Origin: DATFVJ01 sp963820395
GTDB taxonomy: Bacteria > Actinomycetota > Actinomycetes > Streptosporangiales > Streptosporangiaceae
NCBI GenBank assembly: GCA_963820395.1
Contig: CAWGAE010000021.1
Coordinates: 1 to 64,000, forward strand
Direction: 5' to 3'
DNA: 64,000 nt
In this document: one piece after another, positions 36,129-46,789 of the stretch
Layout: each line of letters opens with the position of its first letter
How positions within the stretch are numbered: position 1 is the stretch's first letter
Program-made: the position numbers and the translations under genes
Notes under the pieces: model-generated
Told to the model about the DNA's origin: nothing
The model's input: only the letters and a program-made list of their open reading frames with translations
Database searches by the model: none

Positions 36129-36774
36129 GTTTTCTCCTTTTCAAAAGGGTACGCAACGTGTTGCTGAGAAAACGCTTCAAAGATCTCTTGCCAAAGCTAG
36201 GGACATGAGCCTTGGCATTTCAGAGCTATTATTCGCGTCTTGGCGTTATGCGCGCCTTCGGTTACCACTTGGTATACAACCGGGAGCAAGGCTACAGAAT
36301 GCTCTTTCTCTCCAGGAGTTTTCGATGAGATTTCCACCAAACAACGCTCCATTGCCCTCGTCACAGGGATGTAGCATGACTCCCACGAGGCTAACGGATG
36401 AGACTAAGAGGCACACCGCTTGCTCTCCCTGCATTCACTCTGCAGCCAGGCGCGTGTATGAGGCGCCTGGCCAGCCGGTCGACACCACGCTCGGAATCGG
36501 ACGTGATCACACTCTCCTGGCCTGCCAATATGGCTGTCCAGGGGTGTCCACCCCCGGGGCGGCAAGGGCTCGCTTCGCTCGGCCCTCCGGGCAGACAGCC
36601 GCCCCGGAGAACCTGGGGTAGCCCATCGGGTGCCCGACTGAGGAGATGACCTCACGTCACACTCTGGACAGGTCGGCGTCTGGGCCGAACCAAGTTGGTG
36701 CCCCGCGCGATGGACGCTCTCTCTGCCCGTGTCCTGAGCACGCCCAGTCCTTATGGCAACCACACGTACAGCAA
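36129..36774. other. low-GC flank of the GMC gene, no gene seen
   Basis: The 36130-36400 part is AT-richer like the GMC gene and may be its imported promoter region. The rest up to the ISL3 element holds no supported feature. Confidence 0.4.
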
Positions 36775-36782
36775 CGAAGTAC
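36775..36782. repeat. ISL3 target duplication, left copy
   Basis: CGAAGTAC at 36775-36782 is repeated exactly at 38202-38209, immediately outside the 20-bp inverted repeats. Confidence 0.85.
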
Positions 36783-38201
36783 GGCTCTCCCCGGCTCTCA
36801 GGAATCGGCTGCTTATTCACGCGTAGGGTGATTCGGGGCATAGGCCACCGTGGACGAAGTCGATCATGGCCGTCAGGGCGGCGGCGGTACGGAAGCCCCG
36901 CGCCCGGGTGATCAGGGCGTTGACCTGGGCGTTCAGCGCCTCGGCCCGGCCGTTCGAGGGGCCGCCGCCGAGGGTGTTATGGATGGCGTCCTTGTAGCGG
37001 GACAGGGTCCTGGCGAGCCGGGTGAGCTCGGGGGTGCGGCACCGGTGCGCCCAGGCGGTCACGCCGCGCATCAGCGACTTGCCCTCGTCGCCCTTGACCT
37101 TGAACGCCTCGCGGATCTGCTCCTTGAGCAGGTACCCCTTGTACAGCGGCTTGTTCGTGACGGCGATCTGGGCCAGAGCGCCCCGCTGGCCGGGCGTCAG
37201 CTTGTGCTGGTCCTTGCGCAGTGCCCACATGCCGCCGCCGAGGGTGGCGGCCTCGTCGCCGCGCCCGGCGGCGCGCAGCTCCCCGGCGATCCGGCGGCGC
37301 AGCTCGTCCAGCCTCTCATTTGCCCACTTGACGACGTGGAACGCGTCCAAGCAGATCTCCGCTTGCGGTGCCTTCTCGCGCACGACCGGGTGGATCCAGT
37401 CCGCCCCGTCGGCGGACACGTGGGTCAGCAGCCCCGCCCGCTCCTCACCGAGGGCGCCGAAGAACGCCTCCACGGTGGCCTGGCAGCGTCCCTCGCCGAT
37501 CCAGGCGACCCGCCCGGCGTCGTGATCGGTGACGATGACCAGGTACTTGCCGCCGCCCTTGCCCCAGGACTTCTCATCGATGCCGATCCGGCGCAGCCCG
37601 TCCAGCCGGTCCAGCCCGGCCGCGGCCTGCGCCGCGACCCGGGCGGTGACGTTCGCCAGCGCCTCCCACGTGATCCGCAGCTCCGCCGCGGCCCTCGTCC
37701 ACGGCATGTGCGCCGCCTTCCACGCCGCGAACTCCTCAAACGGCCTGCTGAACCGGTCATCATGCCGCGCCCACGGCACCGCGGCGGTGATCTTTCCGTG
37801 CTGGCCGCACACGATCCGTGGCAGCCCCGATTCCAGGAACGTCCGCTTGCCGTGCACGTCCAGCGTCCGCCACCGCACCACGTCCGTTTCCACGGGCCTG
37901 CCGCGCTGCCCGCACTCCGGGCACCGGTACCGGGTCTGCTCGTCCGGCTCGACCACGATGATCAGCACCTTCTCCGGCGCGCGGTCCCTCCGCGGCCAGT
38001 GCTCGATGTACGTCCTCACCACGACCGCGTGCTCCGTATCGAGCACCTCATCCCACACCGACCCAGCCAACGTCCCGTCCCCTGCCCGTCGCCTACCGTC
38101 ACCATCCGGCACGGGAGGCTACCGGGCCACGGACCGCCCGCTTTGGACCGACGCGCCGCAGATATCAGTAACGACCCCAAACCTGAGAGCCGGGGAGAGC
38201 C
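36783..38201 (-). mobile_element. ISL3-family insertion sequence (1,419 bp)
   Basis: Perfect 20-bp terminal inverted repeats, GGCTCTCCCCGGCTCTCAGG at 36783-36802 and its complement at 38182-38201, are flanked by an exact 8-bp duplication CGAAGTAC. This is the expected ISL3 signature, with no decay in ends or gene. A recent insertion into DNA without a recognisable gene. Confidence 0.9.
36817..38112 (-). CDS. ISL3-family transposase
   Basis: A 431-residue transposase: zinc-finger region YRCPECGQRGRPVETDVVRW, helix-turn-helix around WARHDDRFSRPFEEF, and a DDE domain with RRIGIDEKSWGKGG, THVSADGADWIHPVV and the late GGGPSNGRAEALNAQVN. The usual C-terminal GFR segment (ARGFRTAAALTAMIDF) is present. 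The start could be this GTG or the VWDEVLDTEHAV position about 18 codons later. The frame is uninterrupted. Confidence 0.9.
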   Translation of the reverse strand: MPDGDGRRRAGDGTLAGSVWDEVLDTEHAVVVRTYIEHWPRRDRAPEKVLIIVVEPDEQTRYRCPECGQRGRPVETDVVRWRTLDVHGKRTFLESGLPRIVCGQHGKITAAVPWARHDDRFSRPFEEFAAWKAAHMPWTRAAAELRITWEALANVTARVAAQAAAGLDRLDGLRRIGIDEKSWGKGGGKYLVIVTDHDAGRVAWIGEGRCQATVEAFFGALGEERAGLLTHVSADGADWIHPVVREKAPQAEICLDAFHVVKWANERLDELRRRIAGELRAAGRGDEAATLGGGMWALRKDQHKLTPGQRGALAQIAVTNKPLYKGYLLKEQIREAFKVKGDEGKSLMRGVTAWAHRCRTPELTRLARTLSRYKDAIHNTLGGGPSNGRAEALNAQVNALITRARGFRTAAALTAMIDFVHGGLCPESPYA

Positions 38202-38209
38202 CGAAGTAC

Positions 38210-39606
38210 AGCAGCCCTAGCGGAGATATGCCGACTCGCGGTAACCGTCGCTGACCCGTTGACCTGCGCTGATGCCTCACACTGACCGCGCCGCAAGTAG
38301 TTTGCACCCAGGTGGTCTGGCCGCGCTGGCCGCTTTTTGGCCGCACAACGACGCTCAACGTCGCTCCCTACTGCGCACCACTGAGTAGCATCTCGGCAGG
38401 TCAGTGGTGAAATAGGCAGGTCGCGGGTGCGCGTGTAGATCATTACGGAGCAGAAGGTTTGAGAATCGCGCCCAAGTGCCGAGCCTGCGTCCCGCAGTAC
38501 GGAGGATCTGGCCGGTCGCCGCGTCGGCCGGGTTGCACGACGCCGGAGCTCACAGTCTGTGGGTAGGCCCTACCCACGCCACCTGCTCACCGAACTCGGC
38601 ATGGGTCATCGCGTCGCCCCCCCGTGACCGTGCTGCCGATTGCGCCGGACGGCCGATGTGAGAGAGGCGTTTGAATTTGCGTCGGCGGCGTTAGAAGACC
38701 GACAGGATCGTCGACACCGCGACGGTCGTCGTTCACGATTAATTCATGGCTGGTTCACCGTCCTCCACTCTATTGCCGGTTCCGGCAATCCACCGGGACG
38801 AAGCAGCGCCCCGGCTGCGCGGAACGTGGATACCCGATGAGACCGGGCGACTCACACTGTGCTGGCAACTGATCGACCCGCCCGGCGGAACTCCCCCAGA
38901 GCGCCCGGAAAACCATCTCGTCGCGTAGTGGACTCCGGACCAGGGACGTCAAGATCCTCCAAGACAGTCCCGTAGTTGCCCTGGAATTCGAGAACCTACG
39001 AACTGGGCTTCGGGACGGAAGCCCAGGTTTGTGACTGCTGACCACCAAGGTTGACCACAACAGGGACCGATGCGGGCCGATCCTGGCGGACGCGCCGTGA
39101 CTGCAAGCCCCCGGTGAGCGACGGTGGCCGACAGCCTGGGCGTATTTTGCATGCAGGCAGTCATTGGGCTGCGGACCAGACCCGGACTCAAGCACTGTGT
39201 TGCTTGGCATTAAGCGCAGCTGGCGCCGTAGGCGACCTACCGCCTCCGGAGCCGTTGGCTGTCAGTCGACACTTACATGTCAGCGCGTTCGTGTGCAGCA
39301 CCAAAGTGCAGCAACCGAGCCGACGCCAAGCGGTCGCAAGCCGTCCCAGGCGACCGGCACACCCGCCCGAATGACCTCCAGCGACCACGCTGCCGGTAGT
39401 TCGCATCGAGGGGATCAGGTGTCGGGGATCTTGCCGTTGGGTTGGCCTGAATTTGGCCGACAACGCCGCGCAGCGCCGCACGACGACGCGAGCCAGTCCG
39501 GACTTCCGAAGATCATGAGCACACGATCGCGTGAAAGTGGCTGTTGACCTGGGCGAATGGCAGGCAGGCGTGATCGGGGCGTGTTACTACAGGCTGGTGG
39601 CGACGG
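38210..39606. other. long gap, contains one dispersed repeat
   Basis: About 1.4 kb with no supported gene on either strand. The only structured element is the repeat copy at 38621-38808. Confidence 0.4.
38621..38808 (+). repeat. dispersed 185-bp repeat, copy 1
   Basis: CCCGTGACCGTGCTGCCGAT... through GACCGACAGGATCGTCGACA, GTTCACGATTAATTCATG and CAATCCACCGGGACGAAGC recurs in the same orientation at 43918-44097 with roughly 85% identity. In copy 2 it leads directly into the DUF6328 gene. Here it leads to nothing recognisable. Confidence 0.65.
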
Positions 39607-41318
39607 TTAGTCCGCGGGCGGGGTGAAGTCGAAGAACTTCGGCGGTTCACGCAGGTCAAGGGCATGCAGGATGGCTTGCTGGCCGGGGGTGGCCGCGGAC
39701 CGCTGGGCGACGCGGCCGTCGGCGGTGGCGAGGGTGACCAGGTGCATGCGGTCCAGTTCGTGGCGCAGGTTGCGCCAGGTGCCGGCGGTGGCGTTCTCGG
39801 CGACCCGGATGAGCAGCAGCGCCAGCCAGCACAGCTGGACGTGGCTGCGGATGCGGTCCTCGCGGTAGTGGAAGACGGGACGCAGCCCGAGAGCGCCCTT
39901 CATGTCCCGCCACCCGCGCTCGACGGCGATCAACTGCTTGTAGGCGGCGGCGAGATCGTCGTGGGTGAGGGTGAAGTCGGAGGTGCGCAGCAGCCACTTG
40001 CCGTCCAGATGGGCTTCGCGCTTGATCGCGCCATGGTCGGTGCGCAGCAGCCCGGTCTTGGTGCGCCGCAGGAACCGGCGCAGCCCTGGCTTGGTGCGCA
40101 GCTGCCCGGCGAGCTCGTCGCGCTTGCCCGCGGGCGGCGTCCGAGCCGTCGATGAGCCCTTCGAAGTGGGTAACGAGCCGGCCGCGGACGGCCTTGTCCC
40201 GTTCGGCGGTCTCGGGGTTGTGGCAGATCACGAACCGCCCGGCCCGGACCCCCTGCTCCCGGGCAGGCACCCACACCTCCTTGACCCGCAGGTTCCCGGC
40301 CACGGTGTGGTAGCGGCCCTGGCGGGCCAGCGCCGCGGCGGCCGCGGCGTTGGTGTGGCGGAGCTTCCCGGCGTGGATGTAGTGCCCGCCGCCGCGGGTG
40401 AGGTAGGCCCGGTTCGCCTGCGAGGCGAACCCCCGGTCGGCCACCCAGACCAGGCGGCGCAGGTTCCAGCCGTCCAGGCCGTCCTTGACGGTGCGGATGA
40501 TCTCCTGATCGGAGGTGTCGCCGGGGAAGGTCCAGCAGCGCACCGGGATCCCGTCACGGGTGACCGCCATCGCGATGACCACCTGCGGCAGGTCGCCGCG
40601 GTGGTCCTTGGAGTGCCCGAACGTGCGGGCGCCCGATACGGCGGGCTTGCTGGTCTCGTCATCGGCGGGCTCTTCGGCCAGCCCGGCGAGCTCGCCGGCG
40701 ACCTCGCACTCCCGTAGGTGGAGGTGGTGGCTGCGAAGACGATGTCCAGGTCCAGGTCCAGGTTGAGCAGGTGCGCGACCGAGCCGAAGATCTGGGAGGC
40801 GATCTCGTCGAGGGCCGCCAGCAGGAAGTCCATCGCCGCGTGGGCGGCGTCCTCGCTGAACCCCGGGCAGCCCCCGGCCGCGACCCGCCCGGTGACCCCG
40901 CGGGTGGCCGCCAGCTTGGAGCCCGGTTCCAGCGCCCGCTGCGCCACCAGCGCGAAGATCACCCGCTCGGCAGCCTCCCCGTCCAGCCGCCGGCCCGCCG
41001 CCACCTTCCGGATCGCACGGCCGATCTCCAGCCGCTCCCACAGCTGGCCGAGCACCCACGCCCCGCCCAGCCGCCGCGAATCGATCACTTCGACCTGGCC
41101 CGCCGCCGCGGCCACCGCCTGCTCCGGGTTCGAGGAACCGGGAGATCGAGGCGACCAGCCGGGCCAGCCCCTCCCGGCCGGCCCTTGTCGGCCCGGCCGA
41201 AGTTGTGGATCACCTTGGCGACCGGGCTGCCGGTGCGCGGGTGCCGCTCGTTGTGCGCCAGCTGCAAGTAGGACACCACGGTGTCCTTGTTGACCCGCCG
41301 GGTCTCACGCAGGTACAC
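39607..41318 (-). pseudogene. IS1634-family transposase, full length but frameshifted
   Basis: From 41318 (MYLRETRRVNKDTVVSYLQL, RHPRTGSPVAKVIHNFGRAD) the frame shifts near 41185 to VEVIDSRRLGGAWVLGQLWE and FALVAQRALEPGSKLAATRG. It shifts again near 40720 to ARTFGHSKDHRGDLPQVVIA and LVWVADRGFASQANRAYL, near 40150 to AHLDGKWLLRTSDF, and finally AVERGWRDMKGALGLRPVFH, ending DFTPPAD at 39607. At least three indels are present. All DDE blocks can be found, so this is a decayed complete transposase gene; clear terminal repeats were not seen. Confidence 0.75.
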
Positions 41319-41716
41319 GCCTACAAGTCAAGCCATCGCAGCAGCCCAGCACCAGCGACACGCCGGATAGCGTGTGCCTACAGCAATTCGCGGTCAGCGC
41401 AGGCCCACAGGCCCATGACCAGGGCAGACGCTCTCGATCAAGCCCTCATGTGCCTGCGATCTTCGGAAGTCCGGCCAGTGAGAGCCATCCTGGCAGGCCA
41501 GCCGGGCATGTGCCTGGTCGTGGGTAACCGTGGCCAGTCTGCGGATCAGAGGCTCTCTGAGGTCACCCTGTTCGATACAGTGATCGCCAACCCCCTCGCC
41601 TTGCCAGCTATTTCCTTACCGGCGAATTCCTTACCGGCGAAAGCGGCGGTCGGAGTCACGTTTCAGCGGTGTTCGCGGCCGGGCCCACGGGGCGGGAAAG
41701 TCACGTAGCGCCGCTG
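41319..41716. other. gap without recognisable gene
   Basis: No supported frame. A short direct repeat CCTTACCGGCGAA occurs twice near 41615-41640. Confidence 0.4.
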
Positions 41717-41985
41717 TTACGGCTGGAGCGAGCACTGACGAGCACTGCCGCGTTGGTGGGCGTGTCGGCTGTGTGCAGGTAGTGATCGATGCCGGGGAGC
41801 AGGCACCGCAGGGGACCCGTGGCGTGCGCGGGTGCGACCGGCAAGCAGCGGCGGCAGCCTGGCGCAGGGCACATTGGTGTCAGCGGTGCCGCAGGTCACC
41901 AGTACCCGGGTGTGCGCGGGCAAGCGTACAGCTACGGCGGGTGGGTAGATCGCGTCGTCGCTACCCAGGTAACGGGCGTCGGCTG
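41717..41985 (-). pseudogene. alpha/beta-hydrolase C-terminal remnant
   Basis: ARYLGSDDAIYPPAVAVRLP and AHTRVLVTCGTADTNVPCAR carry the strand-7 Asp region (CGTADTNV), and, after a frameshift, GIDHYLHTADTPTNAAVL carries the catalytic His (DH) of alpha/beta hydrolases. The nucleophile half is missing. Confidence 0.55.
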
Positions 41986-42341
41986 AACCGTCCGGCCGCT
42001 GGTGCAGGCGCGCCGGTATGCCCCGCCTGCCCTATAACGCTAAGTGCACGGCGGCCGCCCATCATCTCGGTGACCAAATGCTCTCGGTCTTGCTGGCGTT
42101 CAACGCTCTCCTTACCGCAGGTCAGAATGTGCTACCCCCAGGTCACCTGACTTGGAAACCATTTGGGGAGCACACGTCGCGCGTCAGGAGTCTGAGGACG
42201 GGGCAGCTGGTTCCCATCCTGGGCCTTGTCTCCCAGCAAGCGGCCGTGGGATTGAGCAGGGCGCGACGGAGATCTGGACCATCATCACGTCCGGTGAGGC
42301 GGATCCGGCAGGCAAGTCACTTTTCCGCGACGATGGTCTGG
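41986..42341. other. gap, no gene seen
   Basis: Downstream of the MFS gene stop; no supported feature. Confidence 0.35.
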
Positions 42342-43769
42342 CTATTCCCCCTCTGTAGGCACGAGATCCCCGGCTGCCACCACGTCGTCCTGCCCGGAAA
42401 TGTCGTCCAGGCTGCGGCCGGCAGGCTCGGGGAGCACCAGTGTCAGGAGCGCGCCGAGCACCGACACTCCTGCCGTCAGCAGCAGAGTGCGGCGCAGACC
42501 CAGCGATACCTGGAGCACCGGGAAGAGGAAGACTCCGATGAACGCCCCGAATTTGCCGACGCCTGCCGAGATCCCGTGCCCGGTGGCCCGGACCGAGACC
42601 GGGTACAGCTCGCCGGGCAGCACGAATGTCGTCACGTTCGGCCCGAACTCGGTGAAGAAGTAGCTGATCCCGTAGGCTACGAGGAACGGCAGCACGGCGG
42701 TGGTCATGCCAGGCACCAAGGCGATGACCGCGAAGCAGAGGGCCATCATCACAAAGCCGATCAGCTGCAGCCGCCGGTGCCCGACGCGATCCATCCGGGC
42801 GATCGCGAGGATATAGCCGGGAACCGCGGCGACGACGAAAATGGCCAGCTGAATGGCGATCGTTGCCGTGGTCGACGACCTCGGCGAGATCAGCCCGATG
42901 ATCTGCGGCGTGGAGATCGTGTTTCCGTAGTAGGCGTAATCGAGCAGGAACCAGCACCCGGCGGTTCCGGCCAGCATGACGAGGAACCTGCGGTTGGTTA
43001 GGAACGCCCGCAGCCCCATCCGGTGCCGGGCGGTGCCCCGTGTGCTCCCCTGCACTGTGCCGCCGCTGAATGCCGACAGCTGGCTTTCCGCGTCAACGCT
43101 ACGGCCCTGTACCTGCACCTCGTAACGTGGCGACTCGGGCATCTGGCGGCGCAGGTAGATGACGGCCGCGGCCGGGACGGCGCCCAGTGCCAGCAGGACC
43201 CGCCACGCGATGTCGGTGCTCGTCCCGGCGCCGAGCAGCGCGAGCGCGATGAGCGGCCCGACGATGAGGCCAAGCGCCTGGGTGGAGAACACCAGCCCGA
43301 CAAGCCGACCCCGGTCCTTGCGGTTGGCGTACTCGGTCATCAGCACGGCGCTCACGGGGTAGTCACCGCCGACGCCGAGCCCGAGCAGGAACCGGAACCC
43401 GATGAGTACCCAGAACGATGGCGCCAAAGCAGAGCCCAGTGCCGCGACCACCATCATTGCCGCCACCAGCCAGTACACGCGCTTGCGACCGACGAGGTCA
43501 GCGATCCGCCCGAAGGCGAAGGCGCCGAGGACGGCGGCACCCAGCATCGTGGCGTTGAGCACGGCAAGCCTGCCCGCGCCCAGATGCCACTCCTGCTTGA
43601 TCAGCGTCGAGACGATCCCGATGACGAACAGGTCGTAGGCATCGGTAAAGAATCCCATGCCAGACACGAGCACAGCGCGCAGGTGAAACCTGCTCAATGA
43701 CGCGTCATCGAGCGCCTCTATCAGATCCCCGGACCGGGTATCGACCACTGACGTCCCTTCGACTGACAC
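42342..43769 (-). CDS. MFS transporter, Pho84-like phosphate:H+ symporter type
   Basis: A 475-residue protein with 12 predicted membrane segments. The first segment signature GMGFFTDAYDLFVIGIVSTL, the loop motif FGRIADLVGRKRVYW, GLGVGGDYPVSAVLMTEYAN and RLVGLVFSTQALG are typical of the phosphate:H+ symporter branch of the MFS. The second half starts near LTNRRFLVMLAGTAGCWFLL and holds the FGPNVTTFVLPGELYPVSVR motif. The frame is intact. The substrate (phosphate or organic acid) is inferred from family only. Confidence 0.8.
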   Translation of the reverse strand: MSVEGTSVVDTRSGDLIEALDDASLSRFHLRAVLVSGMGFFTDAYDLFVIGIVSTLIKQEWHLGAGRLAVLNATMLGAAVLGAFAFGRIADLVGRKRVYWLVAAMMVVAALGSALAPSFWVLIGFRFLLGLGVGGDYPVSAVLMTEYANRKDRGRLVGLVFSTQALGLIVGPLIALALLGAGTSTDIAWRVLLALGAVPAAAVIYLRRQMPESPRYEVQVQGRSVDAESQLSAFSGGTVQGSTRGTARHRMGLRAFLTNRRFLVMLAGTAGCWFLLDYAYYGNTISTPQIIGLISPRSSTTATIAIQLAIFVVAAVPGYILAIARMDRVGHRRLQLIGFVMMALCFAVIALVPGMTTAVLPFLVAYGISYFFTEFGPNVTTFVLPGELYPVSVRATGHGISAGVGKFGAFIGVFLFPVLQVSLGLRRTLLLTAGVSVLGALLTLVLPEPAGRSLDDISGQDDVVAAGDLVPTEGE

Positions 43770-43917
43770 AACCTGCGTTCACGGTTGCTGCAGCCGACCG
43801 GGCCGCTAGCGCCGTTCCCCCCGACCCCGCGCCGCGAAAGTACTCAGCTCAACCGACGTACCACCGACTTGTGAGTGAACAAACAGTGAACCGTAGATGG
43901 CCAGTCACAGGCGGCGC

Positions 43918-44097
43918 CCCGTGACTGTGCTGCCGATTGCGCCGGACGGCCGCCGTTATAGAGGCGTTAGAACCAGCGTTTGCAGTGTTAGGAGACCGAC
44001 AGGATCGTCGACATCGCGACGGACGTCGTTCACGATCAATTCATGTCTCGTTTACCGTCCTCCAGTCCGATGCTGGCAATCCACCGAGACGAAGCGG
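43918..44097 (+). repeat. dispersed 185-bp repeat, copy 2
   Basis: Same orientation as 38621-38808 (shared CCGACAGGATCGTCGACA, GTTCACGAT, AATTCATG, CAATCCACCG). It ends inside the start of the DUF6328 gene and could be a promoter/5' region duplicated with the gene. Confidence 0.65.
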
Positions 44098-44921
44098 CGG
44101 TCAGATCCGCCCGCCGAGTCCACCGAACGGCGTCCTCGACGCGGCGCGACGACACCTGGAACGCCGGTCAACGAAGCGAGGCGCCGCTGAAGCGGGCCGA
44201 CCGCAACTTCGCTGAGCTGCTACAGGAACTGCGGGTCGCGCAGACCGGCGTTCAGATCCTGTTCGCGTTCCTGCTCAGCCTGGCGTTCACCGACCGATTC
44301 GCCACGCTGGGCGCCACGGAACGCGACATCTACATCGCCACCCTGGCCGCCTCCGCCTTGACCGGTGCCCTGTTGGTCGCACCGGTCATGGTGCACCGCC
44401 TGCTGTTCCAGCGCGGGTTCAAACGCGAGCTGGTCCGGATCGGGCACCGGTTCGCAGTCGCCGGGCTGTGCGGGTTGCTCGCCGCGGTCGTGGGCGGCCT
44501 ACTGCTGGTCCTCGAAGTGTTCTTCGGTGGCTCCGCCGCCGTGGTCACTGGTGCGGCGCTCGCCGCGCTCTTCGCGTCGCTGTGGGCCGGACCCGCGCTG
44601 TGGGTAGCACACCGCCACCCCGGGGCGCATCTTCCCGGACAGCCACCGGCGGTGGCCACGGCGGCTCCGGTTGCCACGAGCGGCAATCCTCCGGCGGCGC
44701 CCCGGCCGCGAACAGCGCACCCGCGCCGACCGGCAGCAGGTGCTAGGCGGCAAGCCCCCCGACACCCTGGCCTGGCGGCACGACCTCGCGGCGCCTACGC
44801 GACGGCGGGACGGCACGGCGAGGCAATCGCGTTGTATGAGCGCGCGGCGATACGGGTGATACGTAATCGCACGGCCGACACGCCCAACCGCGACGCCGCT
44901 GACGTGAGCATGGCGAAATAG
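44043..44921 (+). CDS. DUF6328 family membrane protein with degraded tail
   Basis: Residues 50-195 form a DUF6328 protein: RADRNFAELLQELRVAQTGV, QILFAFLLSLAFTDRF, four membrane segments (LAASALTGALLVAPVMV, VAGLCGLLAAVVGGLLLVLE, TGAALAALFASLWAGPALW). The first 45 residues come from the dispersed repeat and may not be native; a later in-frame start is possible. The last 70 residues are unlike the family. In this and a neighbouring frame they show tetratricopeptide-like KPPDTLAWRHDLA and GRHGEAIALYERA, so the gene seems fused to a TPR-protein remnant. Confidence 0.65.
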   Translation: MSRLPSSSPMLAIHRDEAAVRSARRVHRTASSTRRDDTWNAGQRSEAPLKRADRNFAELLQELRVAQTGVQILFAFLLSLAFTDRFATLGATERDIYIATLAASALTGALLVAPVMVHRLLFQRGFKRELVRIGHRFAVAGLCGLLAAVVGGLLLVLEVFFGGSAAVVTGAALAALFASLWAGPALWVAHRHPGAHLPGQPPAVATAAPVATSGNPPAAPRPRTAHPRRPAAGARRQAPRHPGLAARPRGAYATAGRHGEAIALYERAAIRVIRNRTADTPNRDAADVSMAK

Positions 44922-44924
44922 GAC

Positions 44925-45364
44925 CAAGCGGCACGGGCAAGACAGGCGTCGGATGGCTTATAACGGCCGCACCCGCTTCCGGTCGTCGGGCCGTGGGCTG
45001 CCCTGCGGTCTGGGTCGGCTCGTCGTCGGGCAGACGGGTAGGCGGAATCGACGACAACCGTGACAACGACGACAACCACTGGCAACCGTGAGCACCCGCC
45101 AGGCACCTTCCACACTGGGCCGTTTCCTGTGGCCAGGGTGAAACAGGGAACGGTGCAGCAGGCCGAGTATCCGACTCTCTGTAAACCGTCGGCTTTCGCC
45201 TCCCCGAACCCCGGACCTGCTACCAGTTGGGGAGATGACCCCTGACCAGTGCAAACGCGGCCAGCGGCTGTCGGGTTCCGGCCGGTTTCGACGGTGGCTA
45301 GCGGTGCCTCATGCTGGGCCTCGGTCGCTGCCTGCCCCATGTACGCCCGAAGTTTGCTCGGGCG
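44925..45364. other. gap without recognisable gene
   Basis: No supported coding frame, repeat or RNA seen. Confidence 0.4.
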
Positions 45365-46050
45365 TTATGCCAGGTCAGCCGTCCTCCAGCGTCTTCTGAA
45401 TGCGGGCGATGAGCCTTGGCTCAACGTGCGGGGCGCTCCCAGGGCAGGCGCAGGTCGGCGGCCAGCGGCCGGGCGAGACGGAGCTGGGCATGGCAGGCGA
45501 TGATGAGCCAGGTCCACCGGTCGGCGGCGGCCGGGTCACAGATCTTCGGGGCGGTCCAGCCGAGGACCTGCTTAAACAGGCGGGAGGTGTGCTCGATGGC
45601 CGGACCGGCGCAAGAATGCCTGCCAGCACCGGTCCACGTCGGCGGGCGAGGCGCCGGTGGCTGACCACCACAGCCATACCGGCTTGGGGTCACGGTCGCC
45701 GGGCAGGTGATCGACCTGCGAGCGGATTAGGGTGCCGTCGATGACCGGCAGCTCGCCGTCGTGCTGCTGCCAGGCGGCCCGGCTGGTCAGCCGGGGATGC
45801 AACCGGTCCCATGACTGGGCCACGGCAATGCCGTACCGGGTGGTCTGGGTGACCGTGGCGACCAATCGATGGGTCAGGGCCGGCAGCAGGCGGATGTACT
45901 CGTTGAGGTGGGCACCGATGCACCAAGAGCCGATGATGTCCAGCTGCCGGTAGACGATCTGATGGGGGTGTTGAACCACCTGTTCCCGCCGTCGGTTTAC
46001 TGACCGACGATCAGTACGAGCCGCTCCGGCGCTGCCAAAAGGCCGCGGCG
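45365..46050 (-). pseudogene. DDE transposase (NF041680-like), frameshifted
   Basis: ALTHRLVATVTQTTRYGIAV, AQSWDRLHPRLTSRAAWQQH, GELPVIDGTLIRSQVDHLPG and DPKPVWLWWSATGASPADVD read in one frame to 45575. Then a shift gives IEHTSRLFKQVLGWTAPKIC and ADRWTWLIIACHAQLRLARP, with the C-terminal GFRNIRP. The N-terminal half is missing. This is the pattern of the actinobacterial NF041680-type putative transposases; the name is from memory. Confidence 0.6.
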
Positions 46051-46165
46051 GTGGTTGCGGTCCTACCGGGCATGGTTCCGGAACAGTCATCGTGCCTGGC
46101 CCGGCCGCATAAGTGCTCCAGTTCTGGGAAAGGGAAACGAGTGGCCGACTCGAAGGACGCAGGTT

Positions 46166-46689
46166 ATGCGCTGGCTGGGGTGGATGTTCCCGATCTTGGC
46201 CGCTGCGGCGGCACTAGTCATCAGCCCTGCTTCCGTGATGGCGGCAACAACCTACTCGGACTCGATCAGCGGGTACGAGTACGCGGCGACGTCGACACAC
46301 GGCAGCTTCGCCGGCATGGCGTCGGGTGCTCTGTTTGGCGCCTGGTCCGCAACTGTGGATCACGCCCCGCTCGGCGCCTCTGCCACGATCAAAGGTGGCG
46401 ACTTTCACCTCGCTACCTACGTGCACGGCGCTACCTACCTGCACGGCACTCCCACCGGGGTCAGCGGTGACTTCACCGGAGGCACAGTCAAGCAAGTGTC
46501 CGGTTTCACCGGATGCGTCAACCAGCAATATGCGGTGGCCGGTGTTTGGGCGACGTGGGCTTTGGTTCAGCCGGCAACGGCACCGGCACCTTTGCTGCCA
46601 CGCTGACGCACTACCGCACGAAGATCTTCGGACATTGCATGACATACTCCGCGAGCGTCAGCGGATCGCTTTCGCTGGCCCCATCCTGA
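46166..46689 (+). pseudogene. small secreted protein, frameshifted
   Basis: ATG 46166 (MRWLGWMFPILAAAAALVIS) encodes a signal peptide cleaved near SVMA-ATTYSD. The mature part is rich in Gly/Thr/His (SGYEYAATSTHGSFAGMASG, TYVHGATYLHGTPTGVSGDF). After QYAVAGV the frame shifts, and the continuation GDVGFGSAGNGTGTFAATLT and KIFGHCMTYSASVSGSLSLA runs to a stop at 46687. Cys residues on both sides suggest a disulfide in the original. Unknown family; one indel near 46545. Confidence 0.5.
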
Positions 46690-46789
46690 TGCCACACTGT
46701 GGACCTCCGGTGATCTTGGAGGCTCTGATCCCTGGGAGGATGCAGGTGTTGACGGCATGTTTATTTGGACAGCAAGTCGTGATCAACGG

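Noticed and set aside
36850..38220. 456-codon plus-strand frame opposite the ISL3 transposase
   Set aside because: Antisense shadow; the minus-strand frame has all transposase motifs and matches the terminal repeats.
41319..41345. Terminal inverted repeats of the IS1634-like element 39607-41318
   Set aside because: Flanks were compared and no convincing inverted pair was found.
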